Shown: positions 1 to 8,408 of the stretch, piece by piece
How positions within the stretch are numbered: position 1 is the stretch's first letter
Layout of the letters: every line of letters begins with the position of its first letter
From: Actinomycetes bacterium
GTDB lineage: Bacteria; Actinomycetota; Actinomycetes; Mycobacteriales; Mycobacteriaceae
Length of the DNA: 13,765 nucleotides
Assembly: GCA_023417985.1 (NCBI GenBank)
Contig: JAEZDV010000256.1
Location: 1 to 13,765 of the forward strand
Direction of reading: 5' to 3'
Made by a program: the position numbers and the translations under genes
Notes under the pieces: model-generated
What the model saw: only the letters and a program-made list of their open reading frames with translations
Database searches by the model: none
Told to the model about the DNA's origin: nothing

Positions 1-73
1 GGCCTTCGGCGTCGCCGGGGCGTCCCCGCGACCGTCTCCGCAGCACCGGATCGACACGTGGGAACATGGGGGT

Positions 74-1459
<1,386 letters not shown>

Positions 1460-1473
1460 GACACAGATACTTC

Positions 1474-2625
1474 ATGACCGATCAGAATCAGCACGGTTTC
1501 GCCACCCGCGCCATCCATGCCGGTTTCGAACCCGACCCGCAGACCGGTGCCGTCAACGTCCCGATCTACGCGTCGTCGACGTTCGCGCAGGACGGCGTCG
1601 GCGAGATGCGCAACGGGTTCGAGTACGCGCGCACCGGAAACCCCACCCGCCGTCCCCTCGAAGCGAATCTCGCGGCGCTCGAAAGTGGTACGTACGGACG
1701 GGCTTTCGGTTCGGGTATGGCGGCTACCGACTGCCTCCTGCGTTCGGTGCTGCGTCCCGGCGACCATCTCGTGATCCCGAACGACGCGTACGGCGGCACG
1801 TTCCGCCTGATCGACAAGGTGTTCACGCAGTGGGGCATCGAGTACACCCCGGTCTCGGTCAACGATGCCGACGGCGTTCGCGCGGCGCTGCGGCCCGAGA
1901 CCAAGCTCGTGTGGCTCGAGACCCCGACCAACCCGTTGCTCAACATCGGTGACATCGCGGCGCTGGCCGACGTCGCTCACGAAGGCGGCGCCAAACTCGT
2001 CGTCGACAACACGTTCGCGTCGCCGTATCTGCAGCAGCCGCTCACGCTCGGCGCCGATGTGGTGCTGCATTCCACCACCAAGTACATCGGTGGCCACTCG
2101 GATGTGGTCGGCGGCGCACTCGTCACGAACGATGAGGAACTCGACGCGGCGTTCGCTTTTCTGCAGAACGGTGCGGGCGCGGTGCCCGGTCCCTTCGACG
2201 CCTTCCTGACGTTGCGGGGCATCAAGACGCTCGCGGTCCGCATGGAACGGCACTGCGACAACGCCGAGAAGATCGTCGAACTGCTGTCGGGGCACAAGGC
2301 CGTCACCAAGGTGCTGTATCCCGGCCTCGACGATCATCCGGGCCACAAGTACGCGGCCGAGCAGATGCGCCGGTTCGGCGGCATGATCTCGGTACGCCTC
2401 GCCGGTGGCCGGCAGGCAGCGCTCGATTTCTGCAGGCGCACCGAAATCTTCACGCTCGCCGAGTCGCTCGGCGGGGTGGAGTCGCTCATCGAGCATCCGG
2501 GCGCGATGACGCACGCGTCGACCGCCGGTTCGGCGCTCGAGGTTCCCGACGATCTGGTCCGCCTGTCGGTAGGCATCGAAGATGCCGCCGACCTGCTCGC
2601 CGACGTCGAGCAAGCTCTGGGCTGA
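1474..2625 (+). CDS. metB: Cystathionine gamma-synthase / gamma-lyase family PLP enzyme
   Basis: This is a Cys/Met-metabolism PLP enzyme (fold type I, aspartate aminotransferase-like). Annotated homologues make cystathionine from an O-acylhomoserine and cysteine, but close relatives also run gamma-elimination of cystathionine to cysteine. The protein is 383 residues, normal for the family. YARTGNPTRRPLE (51-63) contributes the phosphate contacts from the neighbouring subunit, Y106 in DAYGGT should stack on the PLP ring, and K203 in STTKYIGGHSD is the Schiff-base lysine. SLGGVESLIEHP near the C terminus is the usual substrate-carboxylate region. The ATG at 1474 has AGGAC about 11 bases upstream, overlapping the end of cbs. 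Cotranscription with cbs is very likely, which favours a role in homocysteine-to-cysteine flow as well as, or instead of, methionine synthesis. Sequence alone does not settle synthase versus lyase. By synteny this is Rv1079. Confidence 0.92.
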   Translation: MTDQNQHGFATRAIHAGFEPDPQTGAVNVPIYASSTFAQDGVGEMRNGFEYARTGNPTRRPLEANLAALESGTYGRAFGSGMAATDCLLRSVLRPGDHLVIPNDAYGGTFRLIDKVFTQWGIEYTPVSVNDADGVRAALRPETKLVWLETPTNPLLNIGDIAALADVAHEGGAKLVVDNTFASPYLQQPLTLGADVVLHSTTKYIGGHSDVVGGALVTNDEELDAAFAFLQNGAGAVPGPFDAFLTLRGIKTLAVRMERHCDNAEKIVELLSGHKAVTKVLYPGLDDHPGHKYAAEQMRRFGGMISVRLAGGRQAALDFCRRTEIFTLAESLGGVESLIEHPGAMTHASTAGSALEVPDDLVRLSVGIEDAADLLADVEQALG

Positions 2626-2644
2626 GCGCCGCTCACTCCGCTGT

Positions 2645-2692
2645 CACCACTGCGAAAGGCGTCCCTCGGGGCGCCTTTCGCCGTCGGTGGTG
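2645..2692 (+). terminator. Hairpin terminator after the cbs-metB operon
   Basis: A perfect 10-bp stem, GCGAAAGGCG (2652-2661) with CGCCTTTCGC (2672-2681), has a 10-base loop and starts 26 bases after the metB stop. An outer CACCAC/GTGGTG pairing (2645-2650 with 2687-2692) can extend it. No T run follows, which is common for actinobacterial terminators. It separates metB from the SEC-C gene. Confidence 0.8.
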
Positions 2693-2721
2693 AGGTGGTG
2701 CCGAGCTGGTCGGGGACCCCG

Positions 2722-2737
2722 TACGATCACGAACGTG
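2722..2737 (+). promoter_or_regulatory. Candidate -10 element of a leaderless transcript
   Basis: TACGAT at 2722-2727 fits the actinobacterial -10 pattern TANNNT and is followed by 7 bases and then the GTG at 2735. That is the spacing expected when transcription starts at the start codon itself. No Shine-Dalgarno is visible before this GTG and no convincing -35 was found. Confidence 0.5.
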
Positions 2738-4645
2738 ACGGACAGCGCAGCCCCCGAAGACGCCCTGATGGAAGCCTCTCTCGAGGTGCTGAGGATGAAC
2801 GGGCCCCTCGCCACCGACGAGCTCGCCGACCACTTGGAAGAGGAGGGCCTGGGCGCGGCGGACGCGCTCGTCCGGGAGCTCGAGGAACTGCCCCCGCACC
2901 CGCTCGTGCTGTCGCTGCCGGACGGCCGGTTCGCGGCTCTCGACGCCCTGTTCGAGGGCCGGATCTTCACCCACCGGCTCTCCGCCGACGAGATCGAACG
3001 TGACCTGATCGCGGTCGACGATGTCGAACCCTTGTTGCTACTCCTCTCCGACGACGACGGTTTCGAACTCGTGGCGGTGGACGAACAGCGCGACCGTCTC
3101 GCCGAGCGCGGCGTGGCCGACGACGAGTCGTTGCCCCCCGAAGTGCTGCTGTTTCCCCGCGGCACGCTCGCTGCCCGGACACCCGGCGACCTCGTGGCGC
3201 TCACCGCCGGGAGCGGACGGCTCTCGCTCGTCACGGTCGACGACGACCCGACGCCCGTCCCGGTACTGCTCGACGTTCTCGGACGGCGCAGCGCCGAGGG
3301 CGACGCCGCGAGTCTCGACGACGAACTGCTCCAGCTGCTGGCCGACACCCCGTCGGCGTTCACCGAACCCGCTCCGCCGCTGACCGAGGCGATCTCGGCA
3401 GCCGGCCTCGAGCGGTCGGGCGACCTCGTCGCTCCCGAGGGGTTCGACTTCGAGGGGTACATCAGCAGGACGATGTTCGACGACTACGCCGACCAACTGG
3501 GTATCCCCGTCGACGCGGTCCCTGGTGTCGCACTGTTCGCCTCGTTGGTCGATGCGATCGACTCCGGTGACGACGACGACCTCGAAGAGCGCTTCGCACA
3601 CGGCAAATCGGGACTGTTCGCCGTCCTCTCCGACCCGGAGATCGCCGAGATCGTCCTGGACGAATTGATCGGCGAGGATTTCGCGCCCACGTCCATCGAG
3701 GCGGCGGCGCTGTGGCTGCTCGACCACGCGCCCCGCCGGGCGGCTGCCGCAGCGTACTGGCTCGCGGCGCGCGGGGCCGAGGCGGACGGCCGGATCGAGG
3801 AAGCAGAGCGGCGCTACGAGAGGTCCGCGGACGAGGGGGGAGCGTTCGACCTCGCGCTGTTCGACCTGGCGCGCTACGCCTCCGATCGCGGTGACGCGGT
3901 CCGCGGCATGTCGCTGCTCAGCCGGATTCCGGGTGGGGACGAGCACCCGCTCTACGATGTGCTGCAGCGCTTTCAGCCTGTCGAGCGGCCGGGCCTGGGA
4001 CGGAACGATCGTTGCTGGTGCGGGTCGGGCAGGAAGTACAAGGTGTGCCACCTCGGCAAAGCAGACCATCCGATCGAAGAACGCGCGGAGTGGTTGTACG
4101 TCAAGGCGACGATGCACGCGCTCGATCCGGCCTGGGCCGACGAGCGGGTCGCGCTGGCGGAGGCGCGTGCCGGTTACGGCGACGACGACGCGGTAGCCGA
4201 CGCCGTGAACGACCCGTTGGTCGACGACGTGCTTCTGCACGAGGCGGGGGCCTTCGTCGATTTCCTCGAGCGGAGGGGCGCGCTGCTGCCCGAGGACGAG
4301 GCGGAGTTGGCGCGACTGTGGAGTGGTGTCGCCAGGTCGGTGTTCGAGGTGCAGGACGTCCGAGCGGAGGAGGGGCTTACGCTGCGAGATATCCGGAGCG
4401 ACACCGTCTTCGACGTCAGCTCCCCGACGATCGCCGGAGACCTTCCGATTGGGACGTTGCTGTGTGCGCGGGTGCTGCCCGCCGGCGATCTCCACCTGAT
4501 GCCGGGTGGCGCGGAGGTCGTCACGCCCGAGCAACGCGAGGTGCTCCTCGAGTTGTCGGCCGGCGAACGAGCCGACCCGGTGGACCTCGTGGAGACCCTC
4601 ACCGGTGCGGACGCCGCCGACTTCTTCGCATCGATCGACGAGTAA
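2735..4645 (+). CDS. Acidic multidomain SEC-C zinc-motif protein, function unknown
   Basis: The specific function is not recognised. The protein is 636 residues from the GTG at 2735; an open frame back to 2582 only overlaps metB and reads as arginine- and cysteine-rich noise, so it was discarded. Visible parts are: residues 10-50, helical and winged-helix-like (LRMNGPLATDELADHLEEEG); a long Asp/Glu-rich middle; residues about 330-400, alanine-rich TPR-like helical pairs; residues 423-441, a SEC-C motif (C427-W-C429-GSGRKYKV-C438-H439), which in SecA and YecA-type proteins binds zinc; and residues about 548-600, a predicted beta-rich segment (LRDIRSDTVFDV, LPIGTLLCARVLPAGDL). There is no signal peptide or membrane segment, so it is probably cytoplasmic. 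The SEC-C residues are intact. It stands between two terminated units and is probably transcribed alone. A regulatory or nucleic-acid or ribosome-associated role is possible but not shown. Confidence 0.8.
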   Translation: MTDSAAPEDALMEASLEVLRMNGPLATDELADHLEEEGLGAADALVRELEELPPHPLVLSLPDGRFAALDALFEGRIFTHRLSADEIERDLIAVDDVEPLLLLLSDDDGFELVAVDEQRDRLAERGVADDESLPPEVLLFPRGTLAARTPGDLVALTAGSGRLSLVTVDDDPTPVPVLLDVLGRRSAEGDAASLDDELLQLLADTPSAFTEPAPPLTEAISAAGLERSGDLVAPEGFDFEGYISRTMFDDYADQLGIPVDAVPGVALFASLVDAIDSGDDDDLEERFAHGKSGLFAVLSDPEIAEIVLDELIGEDFAPTSIEAAALWLLDHAPRRAAAAAYWLAARGAEADGRIEEAERRYERSADEGGAFDLALFDLARYASDRGDAVRGMSLLSRIPGGDEHPLYDVLQRFQPVERPGLGRNDRCWCGSGRKYKVCHLGKADHPIEERAEWLYVKATMHALDPAWADERVALAEARAGYGDDDAVADAVNDPLVDDVLLHEAGAFVDFLERRGALLPEDEAELARLWSGVARSVFEVQDVRAEEGLTLRDIRSDTVFDVSSPTIAGDLPIGTLLCARVLPAGDLHLMPGGAEVVTPEQREVLLELSAGERADPVDLVETLTGADAADFFASIDE

Positions 4646-4681
4646 CTCTCGCACCTTCCGTCGCATGGATCCCATCGACCC

Positions 4682-4735
4682 CAAAACTGAAACCTGTTCT
4701 CGAATATATGTGATATGAAGTAGCAGTATTCGTAC
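4682..4735 (+). promoter_or_regulatory. AT-rich promoter-like stretch upstream of the cell-wall hydrolase
   Basis: This stretch, including ATATATGTGATATGAAGTAG around 4704-4722, is far richer in A and T than its surroundings. It lies in the 150-base gap between the SEC-C stop and the hydrolase start. No single -35/-10 pair stands out, so only a promoter region is claimed. Confidence 0.4.
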
Positions 4736-4736
4736 C

Positions 4737-4752
4737 GGTGACGGAGGTCACA
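4737..4752. promoter_or_regulatory. CRP/GlxR-type operator palindrome
   Basis: GGTGA-CGGAGG-TCACA matches the CRP-family consensus TGTGA-N6-TCACA at 9 of 10 defined positions; the GTGA and TCAC cores are perfect. CRP of M. tuberculosis (Rv3676) and GlxR of corynebacteria use this consensus. The site lies 44-59 bases upstream of the preferred hydrolase start. It contains GGAGGT, which could instead be read as a Shine-Dalgarno, but it is 14 bases from the nearest in-frame ATG (4763), too far for good use. Confidence 0.5.
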
Positions 4753-4795
4753 AGTACGGTGAATGTGTTCGGTCATCGGGATGTGGGGGTTGTGG

Positions 4796-6148
4796 ATGTC
4801 AGTCGACCCGTCTGCGGTCATCGTGGCAGTGGCCACGGCAGCGAGCGCCATCGTCCAGGGATCCGACGTACCGGCGGAGATCAAGGATCAGGCCACCCAG
4901 GTGATCGAGTCCTTCCAGGCGACGGCCCCGGCGACCGATACGGGTGTGCAGGACTTCGTGGCATCATTCCCCGAGCCCATGCAGCAGAGTGCGGAACAAG
5001 CAGTTGCCGACGCCACCCAGTCGGTGGCGGAGATGATCGAGCCACACATTCCGGCCGAGGCCGCCGCCCTGCTCGCACCCACACCGCCGGAGCTCGCGCC
5101 GCAACCGCCGGCGGCGCGCCCGACGCCGTTCGGAGTCGTCCCCTCGGTACCGCCGGTCGTGCCGGCCCCGGCGCCCGGCCCGAGCACGGGTTCGGCGGTC
5201 CCGGGCGGAGGAGGGGTCCCGCTGCCGTCGATGCCCGCCATTCTCCCCGGTACGACACTGGCTCCGATCGGGGCGATCGCAGTGTTCGCGCCGTGGCTCA
5301 AGAAGGCCGGAGCGCTCTGCGACGGCGTGACCGCACCCGTGCTCGCCGCGTTGTACTCGGCCGAGAACGGTTTCCGTTACGGGCCCACCGCGCCGGTCTC
5401 ACCGGTCGGTGCCAAAGGACCCGGCCAATTCATGCCCGGCACCTGGGACCAGTACGGCAAGGACGTCGACGGCGACGGCAAGGCCGACGTTCTCGGCATC
5501 GCCGATCCCGTGATGGCATCGGGCAATTTGCTCTGCGACAACTACAAGCTCATCGACGACTGGAAGCGCCGCGGACTCGTCGAGGGCGACACCCTCGATC
5601 TCACCCTCGCCGCATACAACGCGGGAGTCGGGGCGGTGCGCCGATCCGGCGGGATGCCGTCCGGCCACCCTGATTACGAGAACCAGACCAAGCCGTACGT
5701 CGCCAAGATCCGCGCCTCCGAACCGGTGTTCGCGCGCATGCTCTCGCCGTTCCTGGGTCTCGGGATCGGTGGTTCGAGCGACGTCGGTAACCGCATCGTC
5801 GACCTCGCCTTCAAGTTCCTGGGCCTTCCGTACGTCTGGGGTGGCGGCAACATCAACGGTCCTTCCGGAGGCGGATTCGACTGCTCGGGTCTGACGTCGC
5901 ACGCGGTGTTCGCAGCGACGGGCATCACGCTGCCGCGCACGTCCGAGACCCAGTGGCACGTCGGTACCGAGATTCCGCTCCAGCTCGCCCGGCCGGGCGA
6001 CCTGCTGTTCGGCAACTGGCAGGCCGGCGGACCGGGGCACGTCGCGATCTACATCGGCGGTGGGCAGATGGTGCATGCACCCACGACCGGCGACGTCGTC
6101 CGTGTCGGAACGGTGTTCCCCGACATGAAGGCACGTCGCATCATCTGA
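4796..6148 (+). CDS. Bifunctional lytic transglycosylase / NlpC-P60 (C40) cell-wall hydrolase
   Basis: Predicted to cut peptidoglycan twice: glycan strands with an SLT-type transglycosylase domain and stem peptides with an NlpC/P60 domain. The 450 residues comprise a helical N terminus (1-90), a Pro/Ala/Gly linker (about 90-160), the transglycosylase domain (about 164-300) with likely catalytic E190 in YSAENGF, and the peptidase domain (about 328-450) with C363 in FDCSGL, H415 in GHVAIYIGG and H427 as probable triad. GQFMPGTW and the acidic loop DVDGDGKADV recur in actinobacterial transglycosylases of this type. ATG 4796 was preferred because GGGGG lies 6 bases upstream and the extra residues from ATG 4763 (MCSVIGMWGLW) look non-native; 4763 (461 residues) remains possible. 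Oddly, the first 40 residues have no basic n-region, so no classical signal peptide is evident. It is transcribed alone, with a terminator behind it. Confidence 0.88.
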   Translation: MSVDPSAVIVAVATAASAIVQGSDVPAEIKDQATQVIESFQATAPATDTGVQDFVASFPEPMQQSAEQAVADATQSVAEMIEPHIPAEAAALLAPTPPELAPQPPAARPTPFGVVPSVPPVVPAPAPGPSTGSAVPGGGGVPLPSMPAILPGTTLAPIGAIAVFAPWLKKAGALCDGVTAPVLAALYSAENGFRYGPTAPVSPVGAKGPGQFMPGTWDQYGKDVDGDGKADVLGIADPVMASGNLLCDNYKLIDDWKRRGLVEGDTLDLTLAAYNAGVGAVRRSGGMPSGHPDYENQTKPYVAKIRASEPVFARMLSPFLGLGIGGSSDVGNRIVDLAFKFLGLPYVWGGGNINGPSGGGFDCSGLTSHAVFAATGITLPRTSETQWHVGTEIPLQLARPGDLLFGNWQAGGPGHVAIYIGGGQMVHAPTTGDVVRVGTVFPDMKARRII

Positions 6149-6172
6149 TCGGTCGTCCGAACGAAGAGAAGA

Positions 6173-6205
6173 GCCACGCCGGATGCCCGGCGTGGCCCTT
6201 CTTCT
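6173..6205. terminator. Bidirectional terminator between the hydrolase and greA
   Basis: A perfect 10-bp stem, GCCACGCCGG (6173-6182) and CCGGCGTGGC (6187-6196), closes on the 4-base loop ATGC. On the + strand it is followed by the pyrimidine-rich CCTTCTTCTG. On the - strand it is followed by TCTTCTCTTCG. It sits between two convergent genes, 24 bases after the hydrolase stop, and should serve both. Confidence 0.88.
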
Positions 6206-6217
6206 GTGATTCCGGGA

Positions 6218-6712
6218 TCAGCCCTGGTACGGCTCCGCGCTGACGAGCGTCACCTTCATGGTGTTGCCGTTGGGCAGCGTGTACTCGCGGGTCTCTCCGA
6301 CCTTCGCCGAGATCAGCGCGCCACCGATGGGCGAGCCGGGGGAGTAGGTCTCGAGGTCGCCGTTGCGGGCGCCTTCTTCGCGCGTCGCGATCAGGAACGT
6401 TTCCTTGTCGGTCTCGTCGCCGCCGTAGTAGACGGTGACGACCGAACCGGGGAGCGCGACGCCGGACTCGGTCGGAGCGACGCCGACCTTGGCGGCACTG
6501 AGCAACTCCTGGAGCTGGCGGATGCGGGCTTCCTGCTGCCCTTGCTCCTCGCGCGCCGCGTGGTAGCCGCCGTTCTCCTTGAGGTCGCCCTCTTCACGAC
6601 GCTCGTTGATCTCGGCCGCGATGACAGGACGATTGGCGATGAGCTGGTCAAGTTCGGCCTTGAGTCGGTCGTACGACTCCTGGGTCAGCCAGGTCACCTG
6701 GGTCTCGGTCAT
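6218..6712 (-). CDS. greA: Transcription elongation factor GreA
   Basis: GreA enters the RNA polymerase secondary channel and stimulates cleavage of backtracked RNA, rescuing stalled complexes. The 164-residue length is normal. The N-terminal antiparallel coiled coil (about 1-75) contains the signature EGDLKENGGYHAAREEQ. D43 and E46 in it correspond to the acidic tip residues that coordinate the catalytic magnesium in E. coli GreA (D41, E44). The C-terminal FKBP-like domain ends with SPGSPIGGALISAKVGE. The start at 6712 was chosen over an upstream in-frame ATG at 6784 because it begins the conserved domain and has GAAGGAAG about 8 bases upstream. Convergent with the hydrolase gene; DUF4307 lies behind it on the same strand across a 225-base gap with its own promoter. 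By synteny this is Rv1080c. Confidence 0.96.
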   Translation of the reverse strand: MTETQVTWLTQESYDRLKAELDQLIANRPVIAAEINERREEGDLKENGGYHAAREEQGQQEARIRQLQELLSAAKVGVAPTESGVALPGSVVTVYYGGDETDKETFLIATREEGARNGDLETYSPGSPIGGALISAKVGETREYTLPNGNTMKVTLVSAEPYQG

Positions 6713-6845
6713 CTCGATCACTTCCTTCGGGTTGGAGCCCCCGGCTCCGTGGACAAGTCGTGCACGTGCAACGACTACGAGCACGACCCCCGCAATCCCC
6801 CCTGGTATGCAGGTGAGCAGGGCCGCACTGTGCTTCTATGCAGCA

Positions 6846-6876
6846 ATACACGGCCCCAATGGGTGGAACCGTGTAT
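6846..6876 (-). promoter_or_regulatory. Hairpin at the predicted 5' end of the greA mRNA
   Basis: A perfect 8-bp inverted repeat, ATACACGG (6846-6853) and CCGTGTAT (6869-6876), has a 15-base spacer with further CC/GG pairing. On the - strand its first base is 7 bases past the greA -10 element, so it would form the very 5' end of the leader of about 164 bases. It could be an operator, an mRNA-stabilising stem or part of an attenuator; sequence alone does not decide. The rest of the leader (6713-6845) shows no recognisable riboswitch or open frame. Confidence 0.5.
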
Positions 6877-6882
6877 CCCGCT

Positions 6883-6891
6883 ATTCTAGCA
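6883..6891 (-). promoter_or_regulatory. greA: Extended -10 promoter for greA
   Basis: Read on the - strand, the sequence is TGCTAGAAT: a TG extended element followed by TAGAAT, one base from the TATAAT consensus. The -35 region (CCGGCG at normal spacing) is poor, as is usual for extended -10 promoters. It lies in the 225-base non-coding stretch between DUF4307 and greA. Confidence 0.6.
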
Positions 6892-6937
6892 CCATTGCGC
6901 TCTTGCGCCGGGAAAACCGCTGCGTAGAGGGCGAAAC

Positions 6938-7366
6938 TCAGGGGGCGCGGAGATAATCCGGAGCGTCCGTGCTGCACCCGTATTCGTCGGCCATTCCCGG
7001 TCGCTGCGTGGTGGTGATCCGCGAGGTCAGGACCACGGACGCCGAATCGGACGCCGGGATGAGCACCTCGCGACGGCCGGTCTCACTGCCGTCCTTCGAT
7101 CGGGCGCGGATCACACAGACCGCGTCTTCCGACGGATCGTCGCGGGTCACCTTGAGCTGGACCTCGATCGTGTGATCGTCGATGACATCGAACGCCACGA
7201 TCTCCGACTGGATCGGTGAGGTGTTGTTCTGGAACAACACGAACGCGAGGAACAGACCGGCGACGAGTCCGGCCACAGTGAATCCCCAGCGTCTGCCGCG
7301 CATCGCCCCCTTGTTCGAGGGGTAACGATCGGAGGGGTAGCGGTCGGTCGTGGTGGTGTTGCTCAT
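6938..7366 (-). CDS. DUF4307 family single-pass membrane protein
   Basis: A 142-residue protein matching by position and layout the conserved actinobacterial family of Rv1081c (DUF4307), function unknown. The cytoplasmic N terminus carries the duplicated pentapeptide DRYPS (residues 8-17) and a basic patch (MRGRRW). One transmembrane helix follows (about 27-46, GFTVAGLVAGLFLAFVLFQ), then an extracytoplasmic domain of about 95 residues. That domain has a beta-sandwich-like pattern and two cysteines (in AVCVIR and EYGCST) that could form a disulfide. ATG 7366 was chosen over a longer frame to 7597, which overlaps mca, because the conserved part begins here and AAGG lies about 8 bases upstream. 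Divergent from mca. It lies upstream of greA on the same strand, but greA has its own promoter. The role is unknown. Confidence 0.85.
   Translation of the reverse strand: MSNTTTTDRYPSDRYPSNKGAMRGRRWGFTVAGLVAGLFLAFVLFQNNTSPIQSEIVAFDVIDDHTIEVQLKVTRDDPSEDAVCVIRARSKDGSETGRREVLIPASDSASVVLTSRITTTQRPGMADEYGCSTDAPDYLRAP
7317..7346 (-). repeat. Two-copy 15-bp in-frame tandem repeat
   Basis: GAGGGGTAACGATCG (7317-7331) and GAGGGGTAGCGGTCG (7332-7346) match at 13 of 15 bases and encode DRYPS twice in the DUF4307 protein. Both differences are synonymous, so the peptide repeat is exact. Confidence 0.8.
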
Positions 7367-7442
7367 CACTTTGCCTTCGAGCCCGTGCAGGCGGGCGGGC
7401 GGTGCCGTGGGGTCACGGCTGACGGAGGGATTATCAGGTGGA

Positions 7443-7448
7443 ACTATA
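7443..7448 (-). promoter_or_regulatory. Candidate -10 for the DUF4307 gene
   Basis: On the - strand this is TATAGT, a good TANNNT -10 element, giving a leader of about 70 bases to the ATG at 7366. The -35 hexamer is not recognisable. A second AT-rich motif (TGATAAT on the - strand, about 7430-7436) lies just downstream. It is in the 163-base divergent region shared with mca; no mca promoter was identified with confidence. Confidence 0.4.
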
Positions 7449-7529
7449 GGGGAAGGACCCGAACGACCCGCGAGGCGGGCACCGATGCGGTCGAGACCAT
7501 GCACACGACGTGAGGTGGAGGAATAACAC

Positions 7530-8408
7530 GTGAGCGGACTACGGCTCATGGCCGTGCATGCCCATCCCGATGACGAGTCGAGCAAGGGTGCGGCCACGAT
7601 GGCGCGTTACGCGGCCGAAGGCAACGAAGTCCTCGTCGTCACGCTCACGGGCGGCGAACGCGGCGACATCCTCAATCCGGCGATGGACGTGGCAGGCGTC
7701 CGCGACCGCATGAGCGAGGTGCGACGTGAGGAAATGGCCGAGGCGGCCCGCATCCTCGGGGTGAAGCAACTCTGGCTCGGATTCGTCGACTCCGGATTGC
7801 CGGAGGGTGATCCCAAACCACCCGTACCCGAAGGAAGCTTCGCGGCGATCCCGCTCGACGAGCCGGTTCGCAGGCTCGTCCGGGTGATCCGGGAGTTCCG
7901 GCCCCACGTCATGACCACCTACGACGAGAACGGTGGTTACCCCCACCCGGATCACATCCGGTGCCACGAAGTGTCGGTGGCGGCGTTCGACGCGGCCGCC
8001 GACCCGGAGTTCCACCCGGAACTCGGCGCGCCGTGGGAAGTGTCCAAGCTCTACTACTCGCACGGCTTCATCCGTAAGCGCATCGAGTTGTTCCGTGACG
8101 AGTACGTACGCCGGGGCGAGAAATTCCCGATGGACGAATGGCTGAACCGGTGGAGGACGGAGCAGGGCGACCTCATGGCACGGGTGACCACCCAGATAAC
8201 CTGTGGTGACTACTTCCCGCAGCGTGACGACGCGCTGCGGGCGCACGCCACGCAGATCGATCCCAACGGATCGTTCTTCGCGGTGCCGTTGGATATTCAG
8301 CAGAAGGTGTGGCCGACGGAGGAGTTCGAATTGGCCAAGACCCGCATATCCACGCAGATTCCCGAGACGGATCTGTTCGCGGGTATCGAGGACGGACAGG
8401 TGAAATGA
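7530..8408 (+). CDS. mca: Mycothiol S-conjugate amidase
   Basis: This zinc amidase splits mycothiol S-conjugates into glucosaminyl-inositol and an N-acetylcysteine conjugate for export, the mycothiol counterpart of glutathione-based detoxification. It is a 292-residue LmbE/PIG-L-fold protein. AHPDDE (11-16) supplies presumed zinc ligands H12 and D15 with general base D14; HPDH (139-142) supplies the third ligand H142 and an active-site histidine. K19 in SSKGAAT is the residue reported to distinguish Mca from the biosynthetic deacetylase MshB, which has serine there, so Mca is favoured. The GTG at 7530 has a strong GGTGGAGG about 7 bases upstream. The stop overlaps the next gene start by 4 bases. 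By synteny this is Rv1082. Divergent from DUF4307. Confidence 0.94.
   Translation: MSGLRLMAVHAHPDDESSKGAATMARYAAEGNEVLVVTLTGGERGDILNPAMDVAGVRDRMSEVRREEMAEAARILGVKQLWLGFVDSGLPEGDPKPPVPEGSFAAIPLDEPVRRLVRVIREFRPHVMTTYDENGGYPHPDHIRCHEVSVAAFDAAADPEFHPELGAPWEVSKLYYSHGFIRKRIELFRDEYVRRGEKFPMDEWLNRWRTEQGDLMARVTTQITCGDYFPQRDDALRAHATQIDPNGSFFAVPLDIQQKVWPTEEFELAKTRISTQIPETDLFAGIEDGQVK

Noticed and set aside
2582..2734. N-terminal extension of the SEC-C gene into metB
   Set aside because: It overlaps metB and its terminator and encodes low-quality Arg/Cys-rich sequence; the GTG at 2735 has a leaderless signature.
3038..4684. 548-codon open frame on the - strand opposite the SEC-C gene
   Set aside because: Arg/Val/Asp-rich shadow with no motifs; the + strand frame has an intact SEC-C motif.
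4646..4795. c-di-AMP (ydaO-type) riboswitch upstream of the wall hydrolase, as known for some actinobacterial wall genes
   Set aside because: The leader is too short and too AT-rich, and no matching stem pattern was seen.
4738..5673. 311-codon + strand frame overlapping the hydrolase
   Set aside because: Arg/Gly-rich frameshift shadow of the hydrolase, whose own frame has two recognisable domains.
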